From NCBI GenBank assembly GCA_026990595.1, contig JALXCZ010000035.1, forward strand, positions 1-64,000: a stretch of 64,000 bases of DNA, in the 5' to 3' direction. The position numbers and the translations under genes are program-made. Source of the DNA: Sulfurovum sp. (GTDB taxonomy: Bacteria > Campylobacterota > Campylobacteria > Campylobacterales > Sulfurovaceae). The stretch's first letter is position 1, and every line of letters begins with the position of its first letter. The notes beneath the pieces were generated by a model. It searched no databases and was not told the DNA's origin. It was given only the letters and a program-made list of their open reading frames with translations. Of the stretch, positions 44,250 through 53,282 are shown in pieces.

Positions 44250-46366
44250 TGCGATTGACACTGAAATTCAGCTCTTTTCTAATCTACCTCATACGTAAAT
44301 TTTCAGGTGCGAACATTACTGTTTCGGGAGAAAATATCCCTGATTCTCCTGTGCTTTTTGTCGCCAACCATTTTACACGTTTTGAGACTTTTGTCGTGCC
44401 TCATATGCTTTATGAAACTTATGGAAGAACATCACGATCTTTGGCAGATGACGGTGTATTTGTCGGGCTGTTGGGCAAGTATATGCGCTGGGTAGGAACT
44501 ATTTCCAATAAAAATAAAGCCCGTGACTGTATTATCATTGAAGACCTTTTAAAAGGGCGTTCAGATTGGGTGATTTACCCTGAGGGGTATATGGTAAAAA
44601 ATAAAAAAATTACCTTTGATAAGGGGGAGTTTTGTACCCACTCCCCTGAGTATGAAGGTCCTGTGCATACAGGTGCAGCTGTGATGGCACTGAAAGCAAG
44701 AATGGCACAATACAGAGCCAAGTACCATAGGAAAGATGAACTCAAACGTTTTTGTTCTTCTATGGGAGTAGATTCTACGGGGATAGACAATACTTTGGAA
44801 GTCAAAATGGTACCTATCTCCATCACCTATTATCCTATACGTCCGGGGAAAAATCGATTTTTAACATGGATAGACAGTAAAGTCCATCAACGTAATACTA
44901 GACTGTTTGAAGAACTGGAAATAGAAGTCAATCTTCTCATGGATGCGCATATGAATATACGTTTTGGTAAAGCAATCTCTTTAGATGGGTATTTAAAAGA
45001 ATTTATGGCAGATGAAAAAACACTTTATGATAAGCAAAAGATTAATGAAACCATCGATAAGAAACGTAAAACTTTAACCAATGATACGATGAAAAGGGTC
45101 TATTCCCAAATGCAAATACATTTTGACCATATTTTCATTTTAAGTCTGGTTACTATGCCTACGGTGAAAGTCTGTCCTTCTTATCTGAAAACACTTATTT
45201 ACAAAAACGGACGTTCCTTGAGAAATTTTGAAGATTACAATCTTCATGAAGAGCTTCAGAAAGAACTTTTCAAACTGATACTCGATGAGAACTATGAACC
45301 TTTTGTCTCAGCCATTGAACTTGCGACCAAGCAGCACATTCTCTATCAGGACAGTGACGGAGAATATTTGTTTGACAGATCACTTCTTGAAAAAGCATAC
45401 CCTTTTCATAAAGTCAGAGTAAAGAATACCCTTCAGGTGATACTCAATGAGATAAAATGGCAGAAACCCATTGTTAAAATGGCAAAAGAGAACAGTCTTT
45501 ACAGTGAAAAGGAGTTAAGAGAAGATAACTTTGAACATTTGAAAAAAAGTGACTGGGGGTATTATGAAACGGAGTACAGACTCTATCATGAAGACACACC
45601 CGCGAAAGAAGATAAAGGTGCACCCATTGTACTGTATGATGACAAAAATGAAACAGGTCTGGTTTTTTCCCACGGGTATATGGCAGCACCCAAAGAGATA
45701 CGTACATTGGCTGAGTACCTGTTTGCCAAAGGTATCAATGTCTATGTGCCAAGACTGCGAGGGCACGGAACTGATCCACAGGCGCTTAAAAATGTCAGTG
45801 CCAAAGATTGGGAGACAGATTTTGAACGGGCATTTACGGCTATGAGACAGGTATGTACGAAAGTTTTTATAGGAGGATTCTCCACAGGCGGATTGCTTGC
45901 CCTTTTACATGCTGCACAGTACAAAGTCGATGGTGTCATCGTGATCAATTCTGCTTTGAAACTACATGATCTTCGTGTGAGTTATGTAGTACCGACACTG
46001 CAGCTCTTTAATGAAATGGTAGGGTATTTACATGCCAAAGGTATCATGGAATGGATAGACAATTCCCATACGGAACAGCCGGCTGTCAATTATCACAGGC
46101 ATCCTCTCTCTTCTGTGGCACAGCTTGAAAAAGTCATGTCCAAAGTAGAACTGATCGTGAAAAATGTTACAGCTCCTATACTCATTATACAGGGGGACAA
46201 TGACCCGACTGTAAAAGCAGAGAGTGCACAACTCATTTACAACAATGTAGGATCCAAAGATAAAAAACTGCTTCTTCTTCCGCGAAACAGACATAGTATT
46301 CTGGCAGATAAAGGACATGATGAGGTGTTTGCGTCCATAGAGAGATTTATACAAAATCATCTCTAA
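44246..46366 (+). CDS. Acyltransferase (PlsC-like) fused to alpha/beta hydrolase
   Basis: A 706-aa two-domain protein. Residues 1-270 form a glycerolipid acyltransferase domain: NHFTRFE near residue 36 (motif I, here with Glu in place of the usual Asp) and YPEGYM near residue 111 (motif III). Residues 460-706 are an alpha/beta hydrolase: GFSTGG near residue 548 (nucleophile Ser), DNDPTVKAES near residue 649 (Asp) and NRHSILAD near residue 679 (His), resembling monoacylglycerol lipases. The two parts would transfer and remove acyl groups on lipids. It is coupled to fadE. Confidence 0.82.
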   Translation: MMRLTLKFSSFLIYLIRKFSGANITVSGENIPDSPVLFVANHFTRFETFVVPHMLYETYGRTSRSLADDGVFVGLLGKYMRWVGTISNKNKARDCIIIEDLLKGRSDWVIYPEGYMVKNKKITFDKGEFCTHSPEYEGPVHTGAAVMALKARMAQYRAKYHRKDELKRFCSSMGVDSTGIDNTLEVKMVPISITYYPIRPGKNRFLTWIDSKVHQRNTRLFEELEIEVNLLMDAHMNIRFGKAISLDGYLKEFMADEKTLYDKQKINETIDKKRKTLTNDTMKRVYSQMQIHFDHIFILSLVTMPTVKVCPSYLKTLIYKNGRSLRNFEDYNLHEELQKELFKLILDENYEPFVSAIELATKQHILYQDSDGEYLFDRSLLEKAYPFHKVRVKNTLQVILNEIKWQKPIVKMAKENSLYSEKELREDNFEHLKKSDWGYYETEYRLYHEDTPAKEDKGAPIVLYDDKNETGLVFSHGYMAAPKEIRTLAEYLFAKGINVYVPRLRGHGTDPQALKNVSAKDWETDFERAFTAMRQVCTKVFIGGFSTGGLLALLHAAQYKVDGVIVINSALKLHDLRVSYVVPTLQLFNEMVGYLHAKGIMEWIDNSHTEQPAVNYHRHPLSSVAQLEKVMSKVELIVKNVTAPILIIQGDNDPTVKAESAQLIYNNVGSKDKKLLLLPRNRHSILADKGHDEVFASIERFIQNHL

Positions 46367-46396
46367 AATTTCAATCTGTTTTTACCTAAACTCTGC

Positions 46397-46402
46397 TATA
46401 TT
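46397..46402 (+). promoter_or_regulatory. -10 box of dnaE
   Basis: CTGCTATATTAAAAG is 28 nt before the dnaE ATG at 46431, and AAGGTAGCC is a plausible ribosome-binding site. Confidence 0.45.
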
Positions 46403-46430
46403 AAAAGCCTATTATTCGTAAAGGTAGCCT

Positions 46431-49400
46431 ATGTCAGAAGAACCAAAGTCAACCCCGTCATTTACCCATTTACACCTTCATACGGAGTACTCTCTGCTTG
46501 ATGGTGCAAACAAGATCAAAGCTTTGGCAAAGAAGGTAAAAGAGTTGGGCATGACCTCTGTAGCCATGACTGACCACGGTAATATGTTCGGGACGATCGA
46601 CTTTTATAATACGATGCGAAAAGAGGGTATCAAACCTATCATAGGTATGGAAGCCTATGTGCATAACCAGGAAGAGTTGGGTGACAAGTCTGTACGTCAG
46701 CGTTTTCACCTCTGTCTGTATGCAAAGAATGAAACAGGGTATAAGAACCTAATGTATCTCAGCTCTAAAGCCTATATTGAAGGATTCTACTACTATCCGC
46801 GTATCAACTGGGACTTACTCAAAGAGAATGCAGAGGGGCTTGTCTGTTCTTCTGCCTGTCTGCAAGGTGAAATCAACTGGCACATGAACCTCAGTGATCG
46901 AAATAAAAAGTTCGGTGCAAAGGGCTATGAAGAAGCAAAACAGGTAGCACTCAAATACAAAGAAGTCTTTGGTGATGACTTTTATCTGGAACTTATGCGT
47001 CACGGGATCGGTGATCAGCACCGTATTGACAAGCAGATCATTCAACTCTCCCAAGAGACAGGCATTAAGATCATTGCAACCAATGATACGCACTACACAG
47101 TACAAAAAGATGCCGATGCTCATGAGGCATTCATGTGTATTGCGATGAACAAACTCTATGATGACCCAAACCGTTTGCGTCACTCTGTGCATGAGTTCTA
47201 TGTCAAGTCACCCCAGCAGATGGCAGAACTTTTTGCGGATATTCCCGAAGCACTTGAGAATACGCAGGAGATAGCAGACAAATGTAACCTTGAGATAAAA
47301 CTGGGGAATCCGACACCGCCTAACTTTAAGTTTGCCAGAGAGAGAGCGGCAGAATCCGGTATTGAACTTCCTGAACCGGATATGGAATATTCATTGGAAA
47401 ACGATAGGATTCTTTTTGTAGAAGAGTCCAAAAAAGGCTTGGAAAAACGTCTTAAAATTGTCCCGGAAGAGAAGCATCAGGAGTATAGAGATAGACTAAA
47501 AGTTGAAATGGACATTATTAATTCTATGAAGTTCCCAGGTTATATGCTGATCGTTTGGGATTTTGTGGATGCAGCAAAGCAAATGGGTATTCCTGTGGGA
47601 CCGGGACGTGGTTCTGCCGCAGGTTCTCTTGTGGCTTTCTCTCTTGAGATCACCGATATTGACCCGATGCCTTACGGATTGCTTTTTGAGCGTTTTTTGA
47701 ACCCTGAACGTATCTCTATGCCGGATATCGATATGGACTTCTGTCAGGCACGCCGTCAGGAGATACTGGACTATGTGGTAGAGAAATACGGACGAGTGAA
47801 TGTGGCACAGATCATTACTTTCGGTAAGTTGCTTGCCAAAGGGGTCATTCGTGATGTGGCACGTGTGCTTGATATGCCTTATGCCAAAGCAGATGCCATG
47901 GCAAAGCTTATTCCTGATGAGTTGGGGATAGATCTTAAAAACTCATATGCAAAAGAGCCCAAGATCAAAGAGCTGCTTGAGAGTGATCCTCAGGCAAAAC
48001 GTACCTGGGAATATGCTTTGGCACTGGAAGGACTGAACCGTAATGCAGGAACGCATGCCGCAGGGGTGGTTATATCGAATGAACCGCTTTGGCAGAAGAC
48101 ACCGCTTTTCAAACCTTCTGGACTGGATACACTGGCAACGCAGTACAGCGGGAAATATGTAGAAGATGTTGACCTGATCAAGTTTGACTTCCTTGGGCTT
48201 AAAACATTGACGGTCATTGAAGAAGCACTGCAGCTTGTAGAGCGTCGTCACGGTAAACGGATCAACTTTGTTGAAGAGAATATTGAAGATCCTGCTGTGT
48301 ATGAGTATATAGGCACAGGTGAGACACTTGGACTTTTCCAGATAGAATCGGCAGGAATGCAGGACTTGGCGAAAAAGCTCAAACCAAACGGTTTTGAAGA
48401 TGTTATTGCAATGCTTGCACTCTACCGTCCCGGACCTATGGAATCAGGAATGCTTGATGATTTTGTGGAACGTAAGCATGGACGCGCAGAGATCACTTAT
48501 GCGTTTCCTGAACTGGAGCCTATACTCAAGCCTACGTATGGGGTCATTGTCTATCAGGAACAGGTCATGCAGATCGTGCAGACCATCGGCGGGTTCAGCC
48601 TTGGTGGTGCTGACTTGGTGCGTAGGGCAATGGGTAAAAAGATTAAAGCTGAGATGGATAAACTTCAAGGAGAATTTGCTGACGGTGCAGTTAAAAAGGG
48701 CTTTGACAGACAAAAAGCCTTTGATCTGTTTGACCTTATTGTAAAGTTTGCCGGGTATGGTTTTAACAAATCCCACTCTGCAGCCTATGCAATGATCACT
48801 TTTTATACCTCTTATCTTAAGTATTACTATCCTACGGAATTTATGGCGGCGATCTTGACATTGGAGAAAAATAATACAGATAAGGTTGTCCGGTATGTCG
48901 ATGAACTAAAACGTATGGGTATCAAACTTCTTCCACCGGATATTAATAAATCAGGACTTATGTTTGAAGCACGTAATATAGATGGTGATGAAGTTGTTAT
49001 GTTCGGTATGGGTGCTGTCAAAGGGGCAGGGGATATTGCCATCAATACTATGCTGGAGGCTAGAGGCAATGAGGAGTTTAAAGACTTTTCAGACTTTGTT
49101 TCACGTATTGACTCCTCTAAAGTTAATAAAAAAGTCATTGAATCACTCATCAAAGCAGGGGCATTTGACAGTTTTGGCTATAGTCGTAAAGCGATGCTTT
49201 CTCAGATAGAAGATATCATAGAAATGGCAAAAAAAGCCGGAGATGCCAAAAAGCAGGCAGTGAATTCTCTCTGGGGTGATGATGAGGAAATGACTTCTGT
49301 AACACTGGAACTTGCAGATATGCCGGAATTTGAACCTATGGAGATATTGGAGATGGAAAAAGAGTCCTTAGGCTTTTATGTTTCAGGGCATCCTCTGGAC

Positions 49401-50000
49401 AAATACCGTGAAACCTTGACAGGTATCAACTATACGTTAAGTTCAGAGATAGATGATCTGGCAGATGGTTCACAGGCAATGTTCATAGGGAAGATAGAGA
49501 ATATTACGGAGAAGATAAGTAAGAAAGGAAACAAGTTTGGTATTGCCAATATCATGGATCTGCATGGGAATATTGAACTCATGCTCTTTGAAAACCGCCT
49601 CAAAGAGCTGGAGGAGGACTTTGACCTTACAAAACCTATAGCTTTTAAAGTCAAAATCAGTAAAGATGGTGACTTTACACGTATGAATATTTTAAAAATC
49701 TCTAACATAAAAGATGCCAAAAAAACCAAAGTCAAAGTAGAAAAAGAGGTCAAACACATCCCTGAATCTGATCAACCACCACTCATTCTTTCACTTAATC
49801 TTAGTAAAGATACAAAAATAATTAGAGATTTGAATGTTTTAATCAAAGAGTGTCATGGAAAACGACCATTGGAGTTACGTATTAAATCTAAAAATGCCGA
49901 TGTCATCATAGAATCAAAACTTAAAGTGAGTGAAATGATCCTGGAAGAGGCGAAAGAGCTTGGGGTTTACCTGGAAGAGAGTCTGGCTGTCGTAGATTAG
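46431..50000 (+). CDS. dnaE: DNA polymerase III alpha subunit
   Basis: The 1189-aa replicative polymerase. An N-terminal PHP domain (HLHLHTEYSLLDGANK near residue 12) is followed by the C-family palm, with PDIDMDF near residue 431 giving two of the catalytic Asp and GRGSAAGSLVAF near residue 391. The FNKSHSAAYA thumb/finger region is near residue 780, and an OB-fold (FIGKIENITEKISKKG) near residue 1020 precedes the tail. Length and order are normal. Confidence 0.97.
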   Translation: MSEEPKSTPSFTHLHLHTEYSLLDGANKIKALAKKVKELGMTSVAMTDHGNMFGTIDFYNTMRKEGIKPIIGMEAYVHNQEELGDKSVRQRFHLCLYAKNETGYKNLMYLSSKAYIEGFYYYPRINWDLLKENAEGLVCSSACLQGEINWHMNLSDRNKKFGAKGYEEAKQVALKYKEVFGDDFYLELMRHGIGDQHRIDKQIIQLSQETGIKIIATNDTHYTVQKDADAHEAFMCIAMNKLYDDPNRLRHSVHEFYVKSPQQMAELFADIPEALENTQEIADKCNLEIKLGNPTPPNFKFARERAAESGIELPEPDMEYSLENDRILFVEESKKGLEKRLKIVPEEKHQEYRDRLKVEMDIINSMKFPGYMLIVWDFVDAAKQMGIPVGPGRGSAAGSLVAFSLEITDIDPMPYGLLFERFLNPERISMPDIDMDFCQARRQEILDYVVEKYGRVNVAQIITFGKLLAKGVIRDVARVLDMPYAKADAMAKLIPDELGIDLKNSYAKEPKIKELLESDPQAKRTWEYALALEGLNRNAGTHAAGVVISNEPLWQKTPLFKPSGLDTLATQYSGKYVEDVDLIKFDFLGLKTLTVIEEALQLVERRHGKRINFVEENIEDPAVYEYIGTGETLGLFQIESAGMQDLAKKLKPNGFEDVIAMLALYRPGPMESGMLDDFVERKHGRAEITYAFPELEPILKPTYGVIVYQEQVMQIVQTIGGFSLGGADLVRRAMGKKIKAEMDKLQGEFADGAVKKGFDRQKAFDLFDLIVKFAGYGFNKSHSAAYAMITFYTSYLKYYYPTEFMAAILTLEKNNTDKVVRYVDELKRMGIKLLPPDINKSGLMFEARNIDGDEVVMFGMGAVKGAGDIAINTMLEARGNEEFKDFSDFVSRIDSSKVNKKVIESLIKAGAFDSFGYSRKAMLSQIEDIIEMAKKAGDAKKQAVNSLWGDDEEMTSVTLELADMPEFEPMEILEMEKESLGFYVSGHPLDKYRETLTGINYTLSSEIDDLADGSQAMFIGKIENITEKISKKGNKFGIANIMDLHGNIELMLFENRLKELEEDFDLTKPIAFKVKISKDGDFTRMNILKISNIKDAKKTKVKVEKEVKHIPESDQPPLILSLNLSKDTKIIRDLNVLIKECHGKRPLELRIKSKNADVIIESKLKVSEMILEEAKELGVYLEESLAVVD

Positions 50001-50337
50001 GTTTTCTATTCTATAAGACAGCAAATACTTCTCACCTTTGGAGGGAAGGTGAGGATAAGGTTTTTAGTAAAAAGGGACCGTACTTAAAACTTATATATAA
50101 AACTACTTAACATAAAGAGGGAGTAATATGGTATAACTGCCTTTTATTTATTGAGGGTAGACCCAATATCTTCCTCCCAAGATATTTCGGTTCAAATAGA
50201 AACCATTTGAACACTTAAAGTATAAACAACTTACATTACCAAAATGTTAAAGACACAAAATATTACCGCACTAAGTAAATACACATATATTTCACAGTGA
50301 AAAGTGTACACTTCATTATGACTGAATGGAGATAAGT
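50001..50337. other. Intergenic region after dnaE with several hairpins
   Basis: No gene was found. CTCACCTT (50031-50038) with AAGGTGAG (50046-50053) is probably the dnaE terminator. Further palindromes are AATATCTT-CCTCCC-AAGATATT (50165-50186) and TTCAAAT-AGAAACC-ATTTGAA (50191-50211), adjacent to each other and possibly operators or a structured leader for the next operon. Confidence 0.5.
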
Positions 50338-50781
50338 ATGAAAAGACTCTCGCTTGAAACCCTGCAAAACAAGATCATTACCTATCAAGTCATAGTCATG
50401 CTCAGTTTTGTATTCGGTGTTCTCGGTTTTATGTATAACAACTGGCGATACGAGCATAATGAAAACAATAACAATATACGTATTGCAAGTTTTCAGATAC
50501 TTAAGGAACTCTCCACGTTGGAGCAGATCATCTATGCCAACCATTATGACCATGACAGCATTAAAGGCAGCCCCCGTGACGGTTGGGTAAAAGTAGGGCT
50601 CATCGGTGATCTCTCTTTGTTCATTTCACCTGAATGCGAAGAGGCTTCAAAGGAGCTTACCATGCTTTGGAAAAAGAGTTGGCATAAGATACATACAGAT
50701 GATAAGATCACAAATAGACTGATAGAAAAAATAGATAAGGTAAAAAGTGTTACACGGAATGTCTTAAAGATCCTGTATTGA
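50338..50781 (+). CDS. Single-helix membrane protein of unknown function
   Basis: A 147-aa protein with one N-terminal membrane helix (VIVMLSFVFGVLGFMY, residues 18-33) and a mostly helical extracytoplasmic domain. ATG 50338 is chosen because GGAGATAAG lies before it. No conserved motif is recognised. It is the first gene of a small plus-strand envelope group with the DUF302 gene and its partner. Confidence 0.65.
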   Translation: MKRLSLETLQNKIITYQVIVMLSFVFGVLGFMYNNWRYEHNENNNNIRIASFQILKELSTLEQIIYANHYDHDSIKGSPRDGWVKVGLIGDLSLFISPECEEASKELTMLWKKSWHKIHTDDKITNRLIEKIDKVKSVTRNVLKILY

Positions 50782-50922
50782 GTAAGAGAATAGCTATAAA
50801 TTAAAATTATATATTTTATAATCATAAGTTAATCTTAATATTAATCTTAATTTTAACTTAGAATAATATAATTAGAGTAATAAACAGTAACGTAGTTACA
50901 AATAAATATATGAAGGAAAAAA

Positions 50923-51507
50923 ATGAAATTCTTAAAAACGATTTTAGCATTAATTGGAGCAGTGGTCATTGCCGCTATGATCTTGATAGGTGTAAAGTAT
51001 GGCGGTATGCTTAAGCAGTTTGACCCTGAGGCAATAGGTGCTTTTTCGAATATGGCAAAACTAGTACTCGAGACCGGAGATCCGGCAAAAGGGATGATCC
51101 TCAAGAAAAAAATGGTTATTCCTGAAGGGATGACAAAACAAGAGGCAATAGATAATGCGATCGAAGTGATGGATGAAGTTGCCAGTCAACATGGTTTAGC
51201 TATGGTAGATCATAAGGTGATGCCTAGAAAAACAGGTATCTATACACAGATCCGTTCCTATTGTTCTCCTACTATCGCAGATGTATTTTTAACCTATTCT
51301 GCAGAGTATGTCGGATTTATGCCTTGTAGAATAGGAATTATTGAAGAGCCTAACGGTGATATATATCTGTATACTATGAATTTGGATCTTATGATACACG
51401 GTGGTAAAAAACTACCGCCAAAGCTACGTGAACTTGCAATGGAAGTCAATGCGGGTATGATGGGTATGTTTGAATCTGGAGCCGCAGGTGAAGAGTTGGA
51501 AGAATAG
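50923..51507 (+). CDS. Membrane-anchored DUF302 protein
   Basis: A 194-aa protein with an N-terminal membrane helix (residues 4-23) and a DUF302 domain. IRSYCSPTIADVFLTYSAEYVGFMPCRIGIIEE near residues 106-138 shows the family pattern of a Cys, a helix, and a conserved PCR strand, followed by a Tyr/Met-rich strand. The domain resembles the internal segments of the 1059-aa protein at 27196-30375. DUF302 domains bind or sense an unknown ligand; none is established. It lies one gene upstream of the C-terminal module gene. Confidence 0.82.
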   Translation: MKFLKTILALIGAVVIAAMILIGVKYGGMLKQFDPEAIGAFSNMAKLVLETGDPAKGMILKKKMVIPEGMTKQEAIDNAIEVMDEVASQHGLAMVDHKVMPRKTGIYTQIRSYCSPTIADVFLTYSAEYVGFMPCRIGIIEEPNGDIYLYTMNLDLMIHGGKKLPPKLRELAMEVNAGMMGMFESGAAGEELEE

Positions 51508-51612
51508 ATAAAGATATTCATACATCCTTTAAACATAAATATTAATTATATATTTTATTAAGATTAATCAGTTAGAATATAATTACTATTATTAATGTTT
51601 AAAGGATTTGTT

Positions 51613-52608
51613 ATGAAATTAAACAGGTTTATATTAGCAATTGTATTCATGATCGGGGTTATATTTGCCTCAGAATTAAATATAGAAGAAAGTATCTCTG
51701 AAAAAGTATCTCTTCAGGATGAAAATAAACATCTTAAAGAGAAAATAAAAAAACTTGAAGTACAACTGCAAAGATTTACTCAGGTAAAACCTGTAGTAAG
51801 TTCTGCCGTACTTCCTCTCCAGTCAGCAAGAGAAAAAAAGACAGTAAGGGGAGCAAAATTTGTTCTGAGTACTACTGCTCCAAAAATATTAACTGCCTAT
51901 TATGTAGCTGATTATCAAACGGTAGATAAAGTAAAAAAGAAACTAGAAACAAATGGTTTTTTACTTCTTTCTGTCAATGAAATACTTCCCCATAAAACAG
52001 TACTGACTTTTACGAATGCTGAACTTCAAAAAACCAACAGTTTTTTGTCAGCTTTACACTTATTGGTAAATGATAATAGTGAAATACGTGTACAGAACCC
52101 ATCTTATTTTGGAGCAGCTTTTCTTCAGGATAAATACAAATATGGTCAATTTAAAGAAACACTTTTGAATTTAAAGACAGTCTTGGGAGAGATGTATGAA
52201 TCAGAAGATAAATTTGAATTCGATGAGCTTGCAGATTACAACTTTATGTTTGGTATGCCGGATAAGAATGATATGATCACTGTAGCCAAAGGCAATAGTC
52301 TTCTTAGTAGACTTAGGGAAGAGAATGCAACACAATATATAGCCTATTCTCTGCAACTTTCTAACGGAACAACACTTGTAGGACATAAACTTCAGCATAA
52401 GACATATGCATATCTAAAAACAATAAAAGAAGAACATAATGTACAACTCTTTCCTTATGAGGTGATTATTAGGGAAAATAAAGCAGTGATGCTGCATCCC
52501 AAATATTATCTGGCACTCTCTCTTCCTTTGTTAAGTATGACAGATTTTATGAAAATCGCATCTGCACCTGCTGAGATAGTAAAAGATATAGAAAAAGCAT
52601 ATAAATAA
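51613..52608 (+). CDS. Exported protein homologous to the C-terminal module of the 1059-aa protein
   Basis: A 331-aa protein with a signal peptide (MKLNRFILAIVFMIGVIFAS), a coiled coil (about residues 35-60) and a C-terminal domain from about residue 82. The domain matches residues 820-1059 of the large protein at 27196-30375: both share the order NPxYxxxAF, GMPxxxxMTVxAxGNxLLS, LENG-or-LSNG-TTLxGxKL, LxPYxVxI and DPKYY, ending xFMxIAxxPxxxxKD. Start at 51613 follows AAAGGA. Function unknown. Confidence 0.72.
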   Translation: MKLNRFILAIVFMIGVIFASELNIEESISEKVSLQDENKHLKEKIKKLEVQLQRFTQVKPVVSSAVLPLQSAREKKTVRGAKFVLSTTAPKILTAYYVADYQTVDKVKKKLETNGFLLLSVNEILPHKTVLTFTNAELQKTNSFLSALHLLVNDNSEIRVQNPSYFGAAFLQDKYKYGQFKETLLNLKTVLGEMYESEDKFEFDELADYNFMFGMPDKNDMITVAKGNSLLSRLREENATQYIAYSLQLSNGTTLVGHKLQHKTYAYLKTIKEEHNVQLFPYEVIIRENKAVMLHPKYYLALSLPLLSMTDFMKIASAPAEIVKDIEKAYK

Positions 52609-52623
52609 GAAGATTCTAAAAGT

Positions 52624-52656
52624 ATCTCTCTCCTTTGGAGTTAGGAGGAGAGAGAT
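52624..52656 (+). terminator. Hairpin downstream of the 51613-52608 gene
   Basis: ATCTCTCTCC (52624-52633) and GGAGAGAGAT (52647-52656) form a perfect 10-bp stem. A second stem, AAGATATAT (52674-52682) with ATATATCTT (52698-52706), is followed by a T-run and probably completes termination. Confidence 0.55.
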
Positions 52657-52673
52657 GGTGGGTTCTGGGAATA

Positions 52674-52714
52674 AAGATATATTAACTTGGGGACAAGATA
52701 TATCTTATTTTTTA
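52674..52714 (+). terminator. Terminator with T-run
   Basis: A 9-bp perfect stem (52674-52682, 52698-52706) is followed by ATTTTTTA. It lies 65 nt after the preceding gene's stop codon and reads in its direction. Confidence 0.55.
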
Positions 52715-52792
52715 AAATGATATGTAGTTATTCTAACTATTTGAAGGAAGGGGATCATATTTCCCAAAACCCGAAATTGTTACTATATAAAT

Positions 52793-52817
52793 AAGGACGT
52801 CAGTATAGGAACGTCTT
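52793..52817 (-). terminator. Possible terminator of the small exported protein gene
   Basis: AAGGACGT (52793-52800) and ACGTCTT (52811-52817) pair with one bulge, downstream of the minus-strand gene that ends at 52828. The flank in the reading direction is ATTTATA, so termination would be weak. Confidence 0.35.
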
Positions 52818-52827
52818 AGTTATGAAT

Positions 52828-53040
52828 TTATTTTTCTTCAGCAGTACCTCCTTCTGGTCGGGTTTCTTCAGTTGAAGCATTTTTATCTTCTTCAGACCCT
52901 GCTTCAGCTGCTTTGTCATTTGCAGCATCCAGAGCTACCTGAGTAACGGTAAACTCAGCAGTTACCGGTTCCTGATTTGCCTGTATGCCCAAGGTACTCA
53001 TGAACATTATAGTAATAAATAACATAAGATTTTTTGTCAT
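52828..53040 (-). CDS. Small acidic exported protein
   Basis: A 70-aa protein with a clear signal peptide (MTKNLMLFITIMFMSTLGIQA) and a mature part rich in Glu, Ala, Thr and Gly, including GSEEDKNASTEETRPEGGTAEEK-like low-complexity sequence in its last third. The ribosome-binding site is AAAAAGGA, on the minus strand. It is probably intrinsically disordered in the periplasm. No family recognised. It converges on the preceding plus-strand genes. Confidence 0.65.
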   Translation of the reverse strand: MTKNLMLFITIMFMSTLGIQANQEPVTAEFTVTQVALDAANDKAAEAGSEEDKNASTEETRPEGGTAEEK

Positions 53041-53235
53041 TTTTTATCCTTTTTCGTGTGAGATATTTGGAGAATCTCTTTTTGTCTCAAATATGAACAA
53101 AATGTCACAGTTGAACAGTCAAATTGTAATTCATTTCTATTACCGCATTATTACCTTGGAGAAATTTGTGTAATAAAGAAACAAATAATAAAGATAACTT
53201 TTTGGTAACATGTACTTTAAATAGCTTAACGCTAA

Positions 53236-53252
53236 AAAAGTGTTACACTTTT
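53236..53252. promoter_or_regulatory. Palindrome upstream of idh
   Basis: AAAAGTG-TTA-CACTTTT is a perfect 7-bp inverted repeat 31 nt before the idh ATG at 53283. The compact symmetrical form suits a regulator site at the start of the TCA-type gene block. Confidence 0.4.
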
Positions 53253-53282
53253 ATCACTAATCAATCAAATTAAGGAAAATAT

